A stretch of DNA of 25,286 nucleotides from Bacteroidota bacterium. Lineage in GTDB: Bacteria > Bacteroidota > Bacteroidia > Bacteroidales > Prolixibacteraceae. Location: contig JAEWME010000249.1 in NCBI GenBank assembly GCA_023393265.1, positions 1 to 25,286 on the forward strand, read 5' to 3'. Shown piece by piece: positions 1 through 7,109 of the stretch. Position 1 is the first letter of the stretch; every line of letters starts with the position of its first letter. The notes beneath the pieces are model-generated. The model saw only the letters and a program-made list of their open reading frames with translations. It did no database searches and was not told where the DNA came from. The translations under genes and the position numbers were made by a program.

Positions 1-101
1 TAATGATTAGTTGAGTGTTTTCCGTACATGATTGGTGTTTATTGAGTTTTTCGATGCTCAAAGCTATTTATTTCCTGCAAGTCAAAATTACAACTGACAT
101 C

Positions 102-109
102 TATATTTG
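102..109 (+). promoter_or_regulatory. Possible -7 promoter element (TATATTTG)
   Basis: TATATTTG matches the Bacteroidota -7 consensus TAnnTTTG exactly. No TTTG -33 element lies at the usual distance upstream, and the predicted leader before the amidotransferase gene would be about 130 bases. Bases 1-245 hold no credible coding region on either strand; this element is the only recognisable signal there. Confidence 0.3.
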
Positions 110-245
110 CCTGTAATATTTTAAAATTAACCTGATAGAAGCTGCTCGTATTAAATTTCGGACGGTAGCCGTAAAAACAAGGCACCTGACTGTCAAAACC
201 ATCGTTCTGTTGTTAAATTAGCTATTCAAACATTTACAAAGAAAC

Positions 246-947
246 ATGCAAACACGACTTCACTATTTGCAACATGTTCCATTTGAAGGCCCCGGATACA
301 TTGAAAGCTGGGCAAAGGAGAAGCAGTTTGAACTTACTTCGACCCGCTTTTATCTCGGCGAGCAATTGCCTGCTCAGGCAAGTTTCGACTGGCTGATAGT
401 TATGGGCGGACCAATGAGTGTTGGCGACGAATCAGACTATCCCTGGCTAAAAGCTGAAAAGCAATTTATCCGGAAGGCGATCGACTCAGGAAAAACAGTT
501 TTGGGAGTTTGTTTGGGTGCCCAACTCATCGCCAATATACTTGGCGCTCAGGTTTATCCGAACACAAAAAAGGAAATTGGCTGGTTTCCCGTTTCCCTCA
601 CCGAAGCAGGAAAATCAAATACAGTCATGCAAAGTTTACCTTCCGAAATGGAAGTGCTGCACTGGCATGGCGACACGTTCGATTTACCGAAAGGGGCATT
701 GCTTCTAGCCCAAACCGATATTTGCAAAAACCAGGCTTTTCTGTTCAATGAGCGGGTTCTGGGACTTCAGTTTCATTTTGAAGCCACTCCGGAAACCCTT
801 GCATTAATGGTTGAAAACTGCCGGCACGAGCTTGTCCCTGATGAGTTTGTGCATGCCGAAGCGACAATATTGAAAAACGTAGGACAATGCGCCGCGACAA
901 ATAAATGGCTATCGGCAATCCTAAATAACCTGGCTCCGAAATTCTGA
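246..947 (+). CDS. Class I glutamine amidotransferase (GMP synthase-like GATase domain protein)
   Basis: A stand-alone type 1 glutamine amidotransferase domain of 233 residues, expected in the cytoplasm. It shows the nucleophile elbow GVCLGAQ with Cys89 and the triad partners His177 and Glu179 in FHFEAT. An oxyanion-region motif MGGPMSV lies around residue 54. Enzymes of this family hydrolyse glutamine to supply ammonia, and stand-alone members are often annotated only as 'GMP synthase-like'. There is no synthetase domain and no obvious partner next door, and true guaA is elsewhere in this window (5427-6956), so this is not the GMP synthase. A gamma-glutamyl hydrolase or gamma-glutamyl-amine peptidase role is also possible. 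The methyltransferase gene follows after 41 bases on the same strand and may be co-transcribed. Confidence 0.85.
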   Translation: MQTRLHYLQHVPFEGPGYIESWAKEKQFELTSTRFYLGEQLPAQASFDWLIVMGGPMSVGDESDYPWLKAEKQFIRKAIDSGKTVLGVCLGAQLIANILGAQVYPNTKKEIGWFPVSLTEAGKSNTVMQSLPSEMEVLHWHGDTFDLPKGALLLAQTDICKNQAFLFNERVLGLQFHFEATPETLALMVENCRHELVPDEFVHAEATILKNVGQCAATNKWLSAILNNLAPKF

Positions 948-988
948 TTTTTATTGTAAATTCATCTGAAAAACGAAATACGGCACAC

Positions 989-1573
989 ATGGACAAGCCC
1001 AAAGACATATCCAAACGCTTTATATCCAAAGGAGTTTTCCCATATCAGATGGCTTTTACACTCCTCATCCCGTTGCGCAACATATTCCTTTCACCCGGAG
1101 AATTGATCCGCAGGCTCGAATTAAAAGACGAATATACCGTGATGGAACTTGGCCCGGGACCCGGCTATTTCAGCCCGCATTTCGCAACGCAACTACCGAA
1201 TGGCAAACTGGTTTTGGCTGATATTCAAACAGAGATGCTTGACTACGCAAAAAAAAGAATGGACAGGCGCGGACTGAAAAACATTGAATATTACCACTGC
1301 AACGGCACAAGCTTCGACATTTCGGACCAAACTTTCGACCGGATTTTTATGGTGACAGTCATTGGTGAAGTGGAAAACAAAGAAGCATATCTGGCGGAGT
1401 TATTCAGAATGATGAAGCCGGGAGGTATCCTGTCGGTTTCGGAACTGGCGGGAGATCCCGACAAAATGACCATTACTGAAGTCAGGGAGTTGGCTGAAGA
1501 ACAAGGATTTGAGTATTACAAGACTTTTGGCACCGAGCGCAATTATACGATCAATTTCAAGCGCCCGCAATAA
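989..1573 (+). CDS. Class I SAM-dependent methyltransferase
   Basis: A 194-residue Rossmann-fold methyltransferase. The SAM-binding glycine-rich motif I (ELGPGPGY) is at residues 53-60, the acidic residue that usually contacts the ribose is Asp78 in LADIQ, and the post-motif III MMKPGGIL is at 141-148. The 50-residue N-terminus carries a hydrophobic stretch (about 22-34) that could bind a lipid substrate or a membrane surface. The length is near the minimum for the family, with no substrate-recognition insertion. The substrate cannot be told from sequence. It follows the amidotransferase gene on the same strand and precedes a UbiA-like membrane protein gene. A methyltransferase near a UbiA-like protein recalls quinone biosynthesis, but the fit to UbiE is poor, so I do not assign that role. 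Confidence 0.85.
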   Translation: MDKPKDISKRFISKGVFPYQMAFTLLIPLRNIFLSPGELIRRLELKDEYTVMELGPGPGYFSPHFATQLPNGKLVLADIQTEMLDYAKKRMDRRGLKNIEYYHCNGTSFDISDQTFDRIFMVTVIGEVENKEAYLAELFRMMKPGGILSVSELAGDPDKMTITEVRELAEEQGFEYYKTFGTERNYTINFKRPQ

Positions 1574-1610
1574 AATTTTGGCAGAAATACGGAACTCCGC
1601 GTTTGTCCGG

Positions 1611-1641
1611 AACGTTTTGGAAAGTGGCGACTGAAAACGTT
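1611..1641. repeat. 8-bp perfect inverted repeat in the intergenic gap
   Basis: AACGTTTT (1611-1618) and AAAACGTT (1634-1641) are exact reverse complements separated by 15 bases. They lie between the methyltransferase and the UbiA-like gene. There is no T tract, so this is not a standard terminator. It could be an operator or a weak hairpin in the leader. Confidence 0.3.
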
Positions 1642-1684
1642 GAAGTATTGGTTTTCTCAGTCAGGATAAAAAATCAACCCAAAA

Positions 1685-2548
1685 TTGAAAATAACGGCAG
1701 CCCTCATTCAATCGAACATCTATATTTCGCTGGCCGCTGTTGCGCTCACTGTTGCAGCACAAATTCAGCTTGGGATGCACCCTCAATGGCATCCATATCT
1801 TTTCATCATCTTTTTTGCCACTTTGTTCGAATACAACCTGCATCGGTTAATCACAGTCGTTACCAACAAAGAAGCGCTCCAGTCGGAAAAACACCGTTGG
1901 GTAAACGAAAACCTGGTAACTTTTTACGTCCTTGTTTTCGTCTCGGTGACCGGGTTCGCTGTGGTTTCACTCATGGCCAGCCGAAAAGTGCTGCTGACGT
2001 TTGCTCCTATTGCACTTGTCACGCTTTTGTATTCAGTTCCGATATCGAAAAGCCGCCGACATTTGCTTCGGCTTCGCGAAATACCTTACCTGAAAATTTT
2101 CGCCATTGCCGCAGTTTGGGCAACATCGACCGTTCTTTTGCCCGTTGTGCAAACACCGGAATCCATCGATCACAGCCAGGTCGTCTATCTATTGCTTAGC
2201 CGCTTCTTTTTTGTTCTGGCCATCACCATCCCGTTCGACATCCGCGATATGGAACCCGATCGCAGTCAGCAACTCAAAACCATTCCCATTTTACTGGGCG
2301 AAAAGCAATCGCTCCGGCTTTCTTATCTTTTCCTTGTCATTTTCGGAACCATTTCAGCCATCCAGTACATCCCGCAAAAAAAGTGGCTATTCCTCGGCTC
2401 GATGTGCGTTTCGGGAATAACCACCTTCCTATTCCTGAAGTTGCGATACTTCAGGAAATTCCAGTTTTATCATTACGGAATTCTTGACGGTACCATGCTG
2501 CTTCAGGGACTCCTGATTTTAGGCGCCTTCTGGATTACTTGCAGTTAA
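1685..2548 (+). CDS. UbiA-like prenyltransferase-family membrane protein
   Basis: A 287-residue polytopic membrane protein with about seven to eight hydrophobic segments and the general pattern of the UbiA family (transfer of isoprenoid chains to aromatic acceptors). The second Asp-rich motif is recognisable around residue 190 (FDIRDMEPD, followed by KTIPILLGEK, like the usual 'TLP' segment). The first Asp-rich motif is not: the expected place reads FEYNLHRL, so catalysis as a classical prenyltransferase is uncertain. The start is TTG at 1685. An in-frame stop sits at 1667-1669, and the next in-frame ATG (residue 31) would delete the first membrane helix. The 3' end overlaps the convergent M64 peptidase gene by 14 bases. 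The family assignment is fairly secure, the substrate unknown. Confidence 0.75.
   Translation: MKITAALIQSNIYISLAAVALTVAAQIQLGMHPQWHPYLFIIFFATLFEYNLHRLITVVTNKEALQSEKHRWVNENLVTFYVLVFVSVTGFAVVSLMASRKVLLTFAPIALVTLLYSVPISKSRRHLLRLREIPYLKIFAIAAVWATSTVLLPVVQTPESIDHSQVVYLLLSRFFFVLAITIPFDIRDMEPDRSQQLKTIPILLGEKQSLRLSYLFLVIFGTISAIQYIPQKKWLFLGSMCVSGITTFLFLKLRYFRKFQFYHYGILDGTMLLQGLLILGAFWITCS
2432..2457. repeat. 10-bp perfect hairpin inside the UbiA-like gene
   Basis: TTCCTGAAGT and ACTTCAGGAA pair perfectly around a six-base loop (TGCGAT). It lies in coding sequence near the 3' end of the UbiA-like gene, about 80 bases beyond the stop of the convergent M64 gene. No T tract follows on either strand. Confidence 0.4.
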
Positions 2549-3806
2549 AATCAATTGTTTCCTGAATGGCCTTGCGGCAAACCGGACAAAAAATATCGAT
2601 GGTATGCAGGTTATTCATCATGCAGTTGATCCAAGGACGGTAAACCCCTTTCGCTACATATCCGCCGCCTTCATATACGCCAAGTTTTTCTTCGTTTCCC
2701 GGTTTGTTTGGCGTTGGAATAAGCGTTCCTTCAGGAAGCATATTTTTCCATTTTTTGCCAAAATCGGTCAGGGTTGTGATGTTCGGCTCCCACGGCTCAA
2801 TACCTGCCGGATAAAAATCAGAGTATTCGACACCACCAACATATTCGTCGCACAAACCAGCAAACAAATGACCAAACTCGTGCACAAATATTTTTCCGGT
2901 TTCGTTTACATGGTGAGCCGCGCTCATGCCGTAAAAATTATAGATGGCGCCACCGCCATATTTATCGGTGTTGGCCAATATGTAGATGTAATCATAAGGT
3001 GCATTACCAGCCAAGTCGCACACACCCTGGTAGTCTTTAATCATCAGGTAACGTTCCGAGTCGAAAGTGTAGTACGAGCCGTTTAGCCGTGTTTTGTGCC
3101 AAACACCTTTCCCCGGAACGTCGGGACCTTCTTCTTCCGAAGGAGCCCAGACACCGCGAATATTGAACTTGTCTTTGTTCTCCGAATAAGGCGAATACTC
3201 AAAAAGGGCGTCGGCAAATTTTTTGCAATCGTCCTCAAATAATTTTCGCTGGTCAGCAGTATATCCTTCAGGCAGAAAAACAATATCTACCTTCACTGCC
3301 GGGTCTCCCGAATGAATTACATCAAAGACAGGAAGTTTTTCGCTTTCTTTTTTGATAAAATAGCTGGCGGGATCAACTGGGTACTCAAACATCTTCACCA
3401 GTTCGCCTTTTTTATTTCGGGTCAGGATAGAAACGTTTACTTTTTTGAGCGGGAAAGGCATCACCAGCGATTCAGGATAGCAGCAATCGGTGGTTTGTGC
3501 TTCGGGTGTAGTTTGCCATTCATTGAAAAGCGTACTGAATCCGTGCGAATAAATCAGGGTATTATCGCTTGCAGCGCGAACTTCAAAAAAATGATTACCC
3601 CAGCCAAGCGTATCTACCAGGTCGTGTTTCGAGCCACCCCAATATGGTTCCTGAATCAGTTCGTCAAAATAGAATTTTTCGGTAGTTGCATTTCCGCAAT
3701 GATAGTAATCGAGTCTGAGGGTTTTGTCGTCGAAGTATTTGCTGAATTGAGCCCGGACATTTCCGGCTAGCAAAACAGTCATTAAGAGAATGATAGAAAT
3801 TTTCAT
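2535..3806 (-). CDS. Secreted M64-family (IgA peptidase-like) zinc metallopeptidase
   Basis: A 423-residue secreted protein. A signal peptide with hydrophobic core and Ala-x-Ala-type end covers about residues 1-19. An N-terminal beta-rich domain typical of M64 proteins follows, then the catalytic domain. The zinc motif HEFGH is at residues 309-313 (His309, Glu310, His313), with the downstream Asp320-Glu321 that supplies the third ligand in this family. M64 is founded on a Clostridium IgA protease, but most Bacteroidota members have unknown substrates, so 'IgA peptidase' should not be read literally. No T9SS tail is visible, so it is probably periplasmic, surface-retained or released. It stands alone on the minus strand, with a good promoter upstream (3862-3891). 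Confidence 0.88.
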   Translation of the reverse strand: MKISIILLMTVLLAGNVRAQFSKYFDDKTLRLDYYHCGNATTEKFYFDELIQEPYWGGSKHDLVDTLGWGNHFFEVRAASDNTLIYSHGFSTLFNEWQTTPEAQTTDCCYPESLVMPFPLKKVNVSILTRNKKGELVKMFEYPVDPASYFIKKESEKLPVFDVIHSGDPAVKVDIVFLPEGYTADQRKLFEDDCKKFADALFEYSPYSENKDKFNIRGVWAPSEEEGPDVPGKGVWHKTRLNGSYYTFDSERYLMIKDYQGVCDLAGNAPYDYIYILANTDKYGGGAIYNFYGMSAAHHVNETGKIFVHEFGHLFAGLCDEYVGGVEYSDFYPAGIEPWEPNITTLTDFGKKWKNMLPEGTLIPTPNKPGNEEKLGVYEGGGYVAKGVYRPWINCMMNNLHTIDIFCPVCRKAIQETIDFNCK

Positions 3807-3861
3807 GAACGTATTTTTAGTTTTTTATTGCCAAAGGAAGCATTGTTTCATCAGGAGAAAC

Positions 3862-3891
3862 CAAATATAACACATTCACGCCGACAACAAA
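3862..3891 (-). promoter_or_regulatory. Bacteroidota-type promoter for the M64 peptidase gene
   Basis: On the minus strand, TATATTTG (3862-3869) matches the -7 consensus TAnnTTTG. TTTG (3888-3891) matches the -33 element, with 18 bases between them, close to the usual 19-21. Transcription would start about 50 bases before the ATG at 3806. Confidence 0.5.
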
Positions 3892-3971
3892 ATGCACTTT
3901 TGCAGGGTTAATTATTCATTACAAAAATGGAAGTGCACCGAAACCAAATCACAATTTTTTGTACAAATTCA

Positions 3972-3979
3972 TACTTTTG
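3972..3979 (+). promoter_or_regulatory. -7 promoter element (TACTTTTG) abutting a start codon
   Basis: TACTTTTG fits TAnnTTTG and ends five bases before the ATG at 3985. This would give a leaderless or nearly leaderless transcript. A TTTG at 3958-3961 is too close to be a normal -33 element. Confidence 0.4.
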
Positions 3980-3984
3980 CAGCC

Positions 3985-4380
3985 ATGTTTTACCTCGTAG
4001 CATTACTCATATTCGTTGCAGCAGGACTTTTCCTGATTCTGATGCCCAAAAACAAGCAGACAGTAGAAGAAACACCACAAGAAAAAGATTCGCGCGACGT
4101 TCAGTCAGACTGTTGCGGAGCTCACGAAATCTGCGAATTCGACGAATATAAGGTTAATGAAGAATTGATTGAATATTTCGACGACGAGGAACTCGACGTT
4201 TTGCGCAACGTTCGCGAAGATGAGTTGACACCCGCCAACATTGACGAGTTGCGCGATGTACTTTACACCCTCAAACCAGGCGAAATAAAAAAATGGCTCG
4301 TCAGCCTGAGCCGCCGTCACATCCACCTGCCTCCCATTCTGCAACAGGAAGCCAGACAATTGATTGCTGAAAGCCTTTAG
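3985..4380 (+). CDS. Small membrane-anchored protein with CCxxHxxC motif
   Basis: A 131-residue protein. The N-terminus is a single hydrophobic helix (about residues 1-18), followed by a charged linker and the motif CCGAHEIC, a possible metal or thiol site (two adjacent Cys, a His and a Cys within eight residues). An acidic region (FDDEELD) and a basic, helical C-terminus follow. The reading frame is open back to 3892, but the ATG at 3985 is preferred because it starts directly before the membrane helix and sits just after a -7-like element. I recall similar short Bacteroidales proteins with the same CCGAHE motif, sometimes labelled 'phospholipase' without visible support; I would not keep that name. 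Function unknown. Confidence 0.75.
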   Translation: MFYLVALLIFVAAGLFLILMPKNKQTVEETPQEKDSRDVQSDCCGAHEICEFDEYKVNEELIEYFDDEELDVLRNVREDELTPANIDELRDVLYTLKPGEIKKWLVSLSRRHIHLPPILQQEARQLIAESL

Positions 4381-4395
4381 ACAAGGATTGAAGGA

Positions 4396-4420
4396 CTGAT
4401 TGATTGAATCAGGATAATTT
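4396..4420 (+). terminator. Weak terminator-like hairpin after the CCxxHxxC gene
   Basis: CTGATT and AATCAG form a perfect 6-bp stem (4396-4401 with 4407-4412) around a five-base loop, followed by AATTTT. The stem is short and AT-rich, so termination would be weak. It lies 15 bases after the stop of the upstream gene. Confidence 0.3.
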
Positions 4421-4479
4421 TGAATGGGTTTATTCCAACACTTTCACTTGAAATGCATTTAGTATAAATTTTTAATACA

Positions 4480-4608
4480 ATGCTATCTATTAAGTATCCA
4501 GAACAAAAGTGTTTGATAAGATGGTCCGCTGTGATTGGATTTTCTTATTCAATTGTTGGGTATTTGATATTATTTGGATTCAGAAAGCTTAGATTAAGCT
4601 TTAAATAA
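4480..4608 (+). CDS. Possible 42-residue single-pass membrane protein
   Basis: An ATG-to-TAA open frame of 42 codons. It has a basic/polar N-terminus, one hydrophobic helix rich in Val, Ile, Leu, Phe and Tyr (about residues 17-33) and a positively charged tail (RKLRLSFK). That layout fits a small inner-membrane protein. It begins an AT-rich stretch and is followed after seven bases by another 42-codon frame and then the P-loop NTPase gene. No homologue is recognised and no Shine-Dalgarno is expected in this phylum, so coding status rests only on layout and composition. The rest of 4381-4757 holds no other gene I can support. Confidence 0.35.
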   Translation: MLSIKYPEQKCLIRWSAVIGFSYSIVGYLILFGFRKLRLSFK

Positions 4609-4615
4609 AAAACAA

Positions 4616-4744
4616 ATGGATATTCGTATAGTTATAAATGAAAAAATAGAAATAATAAAAAGTCAGAGAGTTAAAATTAGTTTTGCACAGATTCTCATTA
4701 TAGTGCTTTCTGAATTAAAACGATTCGCATTTATTTTTGATTAA
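4616..4744 (+). CDS. Possible 42-residue small protein
   Basis: An ATG-to-TAA open frame of 42 codons, seven bases after the preceding small frame and 13 bases before the P-loop NTPase start. The product is basic, with a charged N-terminal half rich in Ile and Lys and a hydrophobic patch (about residues 22-31). A TAGTTTTG sequence (4678-4685) inside it matches the -7 promoter consensus and could drive the downstream gene instead. It could therefore be leader or promoter DNA rather than a gene. No recognised family. Confidence 0.3.
   Translation: MDIRIVINEKIEIIKSQRVKISFAQILIIVLSELKRFAFIFD
4678..4685 (+). promoter_or_regulatory. Possible -7 element (TAGTTTTG) for the P-loop NTPase gene
   Basis: TAGTTTTG matches TAnnTTTG about 72 bases before the ATG at 4758. 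No TTTG lies at the -33 position. Confidence 0.3.
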
Positions 4745-4757
4745 CGAAACATTTAAA

Positions 4758-5276
4758 ATGAAAATAGTCATAACCGGAGCGCATCGAGTTGGCAAGACAA
4801 CATTAGCTGAAAAACTACAGGAGTCACTTGTTGATTATGAACTTTTGAAAGAACCTTATTATGAGTTGGAAGAATTAGGATATGCGTTTTCTGAAATACC
4901 TGATGTTGATGATTTTATTGCTCAACTTGAGCATTCCGTAAAACAAATCGCTATAAATGACAACAATGTAATTTTTGACAGATGTCCAATTGATTTCTTA
5001 GCATATATTCAATCCATTGATGGCCCAGAAAGAATTCAATCAATATTTAATAAGGTTGAAGGCATAATGTCCGAAGTTGACCTCCTTGTGTTCGTGCCCA
5101 TCGAGAACCCGGATTTAATATCTTGTCCTGAATCTGAATTACCAGAACTTAGGCATCAGGTAAATGAAATATTGAACGAATGGATTTGGGATTTTGACAT
5201 TGAAGCGATAGAAGTTACAGGAACTTTATCAGCACGTGTAAATCAGGTAATCCAAAAAATATTACGAAAACAGTAA
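4758..5276 (+). CDS. Small P-loop NTPase (AAA_28 / NadR-kinase-like)
   Basis: A 172-residue single-domain P-loop protein. Walker A is GAHRVGKT at residues 7-14, immediately after the N-terminal strand. A DRCPID motif near residue 75 resembles the DRxPxD segment of nucleoside kinase-like and AAA_28 ATPases, followed by a helical C-terminus. The ATG at 4758 is chosen over an in-frame TTG at 4737 because it puts the first strand at the N-terminus, as in relatives. It could be a nucleotide or small-molecule kinase or a regulatory NTPase; the sequence does not say. Base composition is clearly AT-richer than the neighbours (19 G+C in the 60 bases from 4861, against 32 in the 60 from 2221), which suggests horizontal gain. 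Confidence 0.75.
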   Translation: MKIVITGAHRVGKTTLAEKLQESLVDYELLKEPYYELEELGYAFSEIPDVDDFIAQLEHSVKQIAINDNNVIFDRCPIDFLAYIQSIDGPERIQSIFNKVEGIMSEVDLLVFVPIENPDLISCPESELPELRHQVNEILNEWIWDFDIEAIEVTGTLSARVNQVIQKILRKQ

Positions 5277-5381
5277 ATAAAAAACGGATCAAATATAGCC
5301 ATTACACAAAGCATAATTTTGTACGTTTTTTCAGCTTTGACTAACGGATAAACGCTGGAAACAAACAACGTCTTCAAAAGC

Positions 5382-5410
5382 AAAAAGCCGCCAATAAATG
5401 GCAGCTTTTC
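5382..5410 (-). terminator. Intrinsic terminator of guaA
   Basis: On the minus strand, an 11-bp stem (5399-5409 with 5383-5393) contains one U-G wobble and a five-base loop. The stem ends in UUUU, with a further U-rich run just beyond. It lies 17 bases after the guaA stop. On the plus strand the same stem has a C-A mismatch, so it is tuned to guaA rather than to the convergent NTPase gene. Confidence 0.7.
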
Positions 5411-5426
5411 ATATTCATTTTTAAAA

Positions 5427-6956
5427 TTATTCCCATTCGATGGTTGCCGGCGGTTTGGAACTGATGTCGTAAACCACGCGATTGATGCCGCGAACTTTAT
5501 TGATGATTTCGTTCGACATTTTGGCTAGAAATTCATACGGAAGGTGCACCCAATCGGCGGTCATTCCATCGGTTGAAGCCACGGCCCGCAGCGCAACCAC
5601 ATTTTCGTAGGTACGCTCATCGCCCATCACTCCTACCGACTGAACCGGCAACAACATTACGCCGGCCTGCCAAACTTTGTCGTAGAGCCCCCACTCGTTC
5701 AAACCATTGATAAAAATGGCGTCAGCTTCCTGCAAAATACGCACCTTCTCGGGAGTAATGTCGCTCAGAATGCGGATTCCCAAACCCGGGCCAGGAAATG
5801 GATGACGCCCCAGTAATTCGGGTTTCATGTTCATGGCTTTTCCAACGCGGCGAACCTCATCCTTGAAAAGCAGTTTAAGCGGCTCAACAACTTTCAGGTT
5901 CATTTTTTCGGGTAAACCACCCACATTGTGGTGCGATTTAATGGTGGCCGACGGCCCGTTAACTGACACAGATTCAATCACATCAGGATAAATTGTTCCC
6001 TGAGCCAGCCATTTTACGTCTTTTATCTTGTGAGCTTCTTCATCAAACACCTCAATGAAGTCGCGACCAATAATTTTTCTCTTTTGTTCAGGCTCAGTAA
6101 CACCGGCCAGATCGCTCCAGAATTTTTGGCTGGCATCAACACCAACCACATTCAGGCCCATGTCTTTATACGAATCGAGCACGCTGTGAAACTCATCTTT
6201 GCGCAAAAGTCCATTGTCAACAAAAATACACGTCAGGTTTTTACCAATGGCTTTGTTGAGCAGCATGGCCGCAACCGACGAGTCGACACCACCGGAAAGA
6301 CCCAGCACCACTTTATCGTCGCCGAGTTTTGCCTGAAGTTCATTTACTGTTGTTTCTATAAACGAATCGGGAGTCCAGTCCTGTTTGCAGCCACAAATGT
6401 CGACCACATAGTTTTTAAGAAGCTGTGTACCTTCTGTGGTATGGTAAACTTCAGGATGAAACTGAATGGCAAAAGTTTTCTCTCCTTCAATCTGATATGC
6501 AGCATATTTCACATCTGCGGTACTGGCAATAACCTTGTAGTTCTCCGGGATGCGGACGATGGTATCGCCATGCGACATCCACACCTGGGTATGCTGACTG
6601 ATGTTGCGGAAAAGCACATTCGACTGATCGACAAAACCGAGGTTTGCACGGCCATACTCGCGCGAGTTCGAAGGAGCCACTTCGCCGCCAAAATAATGCG
6701 ACAAGTATTGCGCCCCGTAGCACACGCCAAGCAGTGGCATTTTGCCTTTTATGAGCGAAAGATCGGGTTGTGGCGCATTGGCATCACGAACCGAAAAAGG
6801 GCTTCCTGAAAGGATAACGCCTTTCACTGTTTCGTCGATGGCAGGGTAATGATTGAAGGGGTAAATTTCACAATACACATTCAATTCGCGGACACGACGC
6901 CCGATCAACTGGGTATATTGCGATCCAAAATCTAGTATTAGGATTTTTTCCTGCAT
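5427..6956 (-). CDS. guaA: GMP synthase (glutamine-hydrolysing)
   Basis: Catalyses the ATP- and glutamine-dependent amination of XMP to GMP, the last step of guanine nucleotide synthesis. At 509 residues it has the normal full length. The N-terminal amidotransferase domain has Cys79 in GVCYGAQ and His167/Glu169 in FHPE. The ATP-pyrophosphatase domain begins with the P-loop SGGVDSS (221-227), and the C-terminal dimerisation domain ends in the typical IEWE. The GRHPFPGPGLGIRI segment, highly conserved in GuaA, is intact. The gene looks monocistronic: a terminator separates it from the upstream DUF1080 gene, it has its own -7-like element, and a terminator follows it. Confidence 0.98.
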   Translation of the reverse strand: MQEKILILDFGSQYTQLIGRRVRELNVYCEIYPFNHYPAIDETVKGVILSGSPFSVRDANAPQPDLSLIKGKMPLLGVCYGAQYLSHYFGGEVAPSNSREYGRANLGFVDQSNVLFRNISQHTQVWMSHGDTIVRIPENYKVIASTADVKYAAYQIEGEKTFAIQFHPEVYHTTEGTQLLKNYVVDICGCKQDWTPDSFIETTVNELQAKLGDDKVVLGLSGGVDSSVAAMLLNKAIGKNLTCIFVDNGLLRKDEFHSVLDSYKDMGLNVVGVDASQKFWSDLAGVTEPEQKRKIIGRDFIEVFDEEAHKIKDVKWLAQGTIYPDVIESVSVNGPSATIKSHHNVGGLPEKMNLKVVEPLKLLFKDEVRRVGKAMNMKPELLGRHPFPGPGLGIRILSDITPEKVRILQEADAIFINGLNEWGLYDKVWQAGVMLLPVQSVGVMGDERTYENVVALRAVASTDGMTADWVHLPYEFLAKMSNEIINKVRGINRVVYDISSKPPATIEWE

Positions 6957-6978
6957 AGAATATTTTTTTGAGTTGGCG

Positions 6979-6986
6979 CAAAGATA
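6979..6986 (-). promoter_or_regulatory. -7 promoter element (TATCTTTG) for guaA
   Basis: Read on the minus strand, TATCTTTG is an exact match to TAnnTTTG. It ends 22 bases before the guaA ATG, giving a leader of roughly 15 bases. No TTTG -33 element is seen at the usual spacing. The preceding terminator at 7072-7101 makes a separate guaA promoter necessary. Confidence 0.5.
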
Positions 6987-7071
6987 GACAAATTTCGAAG
7001 CAGAAAAAGAAGAAGAAATTCACGCTCCTGATTGGTAAGGAAAAGGTAATATCGATGGTCAGTGAGGTCAT

Positions 7072-7101
7072 AAAAAAGCCTCCTGATTTATTTCAGAAGG
7101 C
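7072..7101 (-). terminator. Intrinsic terminator closing the rfb-mutase-DUF1080 unit
   Basis: On the minus strand a 9-bp stem (7093-7101 with 7078-7086, one U-G wobble) and a six-base loop are followed directly by six U residues (7077 down to 7072). It begins nine bases after the DUF1080 stop codon. Confidence 0.8.
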
Positions 7102-7109
7102 TTCCTGTT

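Noticed and set aside
246..947. Second GMP synthase or a split guaA
   Set aside because: It has only an amidotransferase domain, and a complete guaA is present at 5427-6956.
1603..2199. 198-codon plus-strand frame overlapping the UbiA-like gene
   Set aside because: The alternative frame encodes a clear multi-helix membrane protein with a UbiA motif; this frame gives a Cys/His/Ser-rich product without domain features.
5290..5345. Possible terminator for the P-loop NTPase gene (CAAAGC ... GCTTTG)
   Set aside because: The 6-bp stem has a loop of over 20 bases and the T run lies inside the loop, so it does not fit an intrinsic terminator.
6030..6809. 259-codon open frame on the plus strand
   Set aside because: It is antisense to guaA, which has full-length motif support. 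The translated product shows no recognisable family and the frame follows from guaA codon use.
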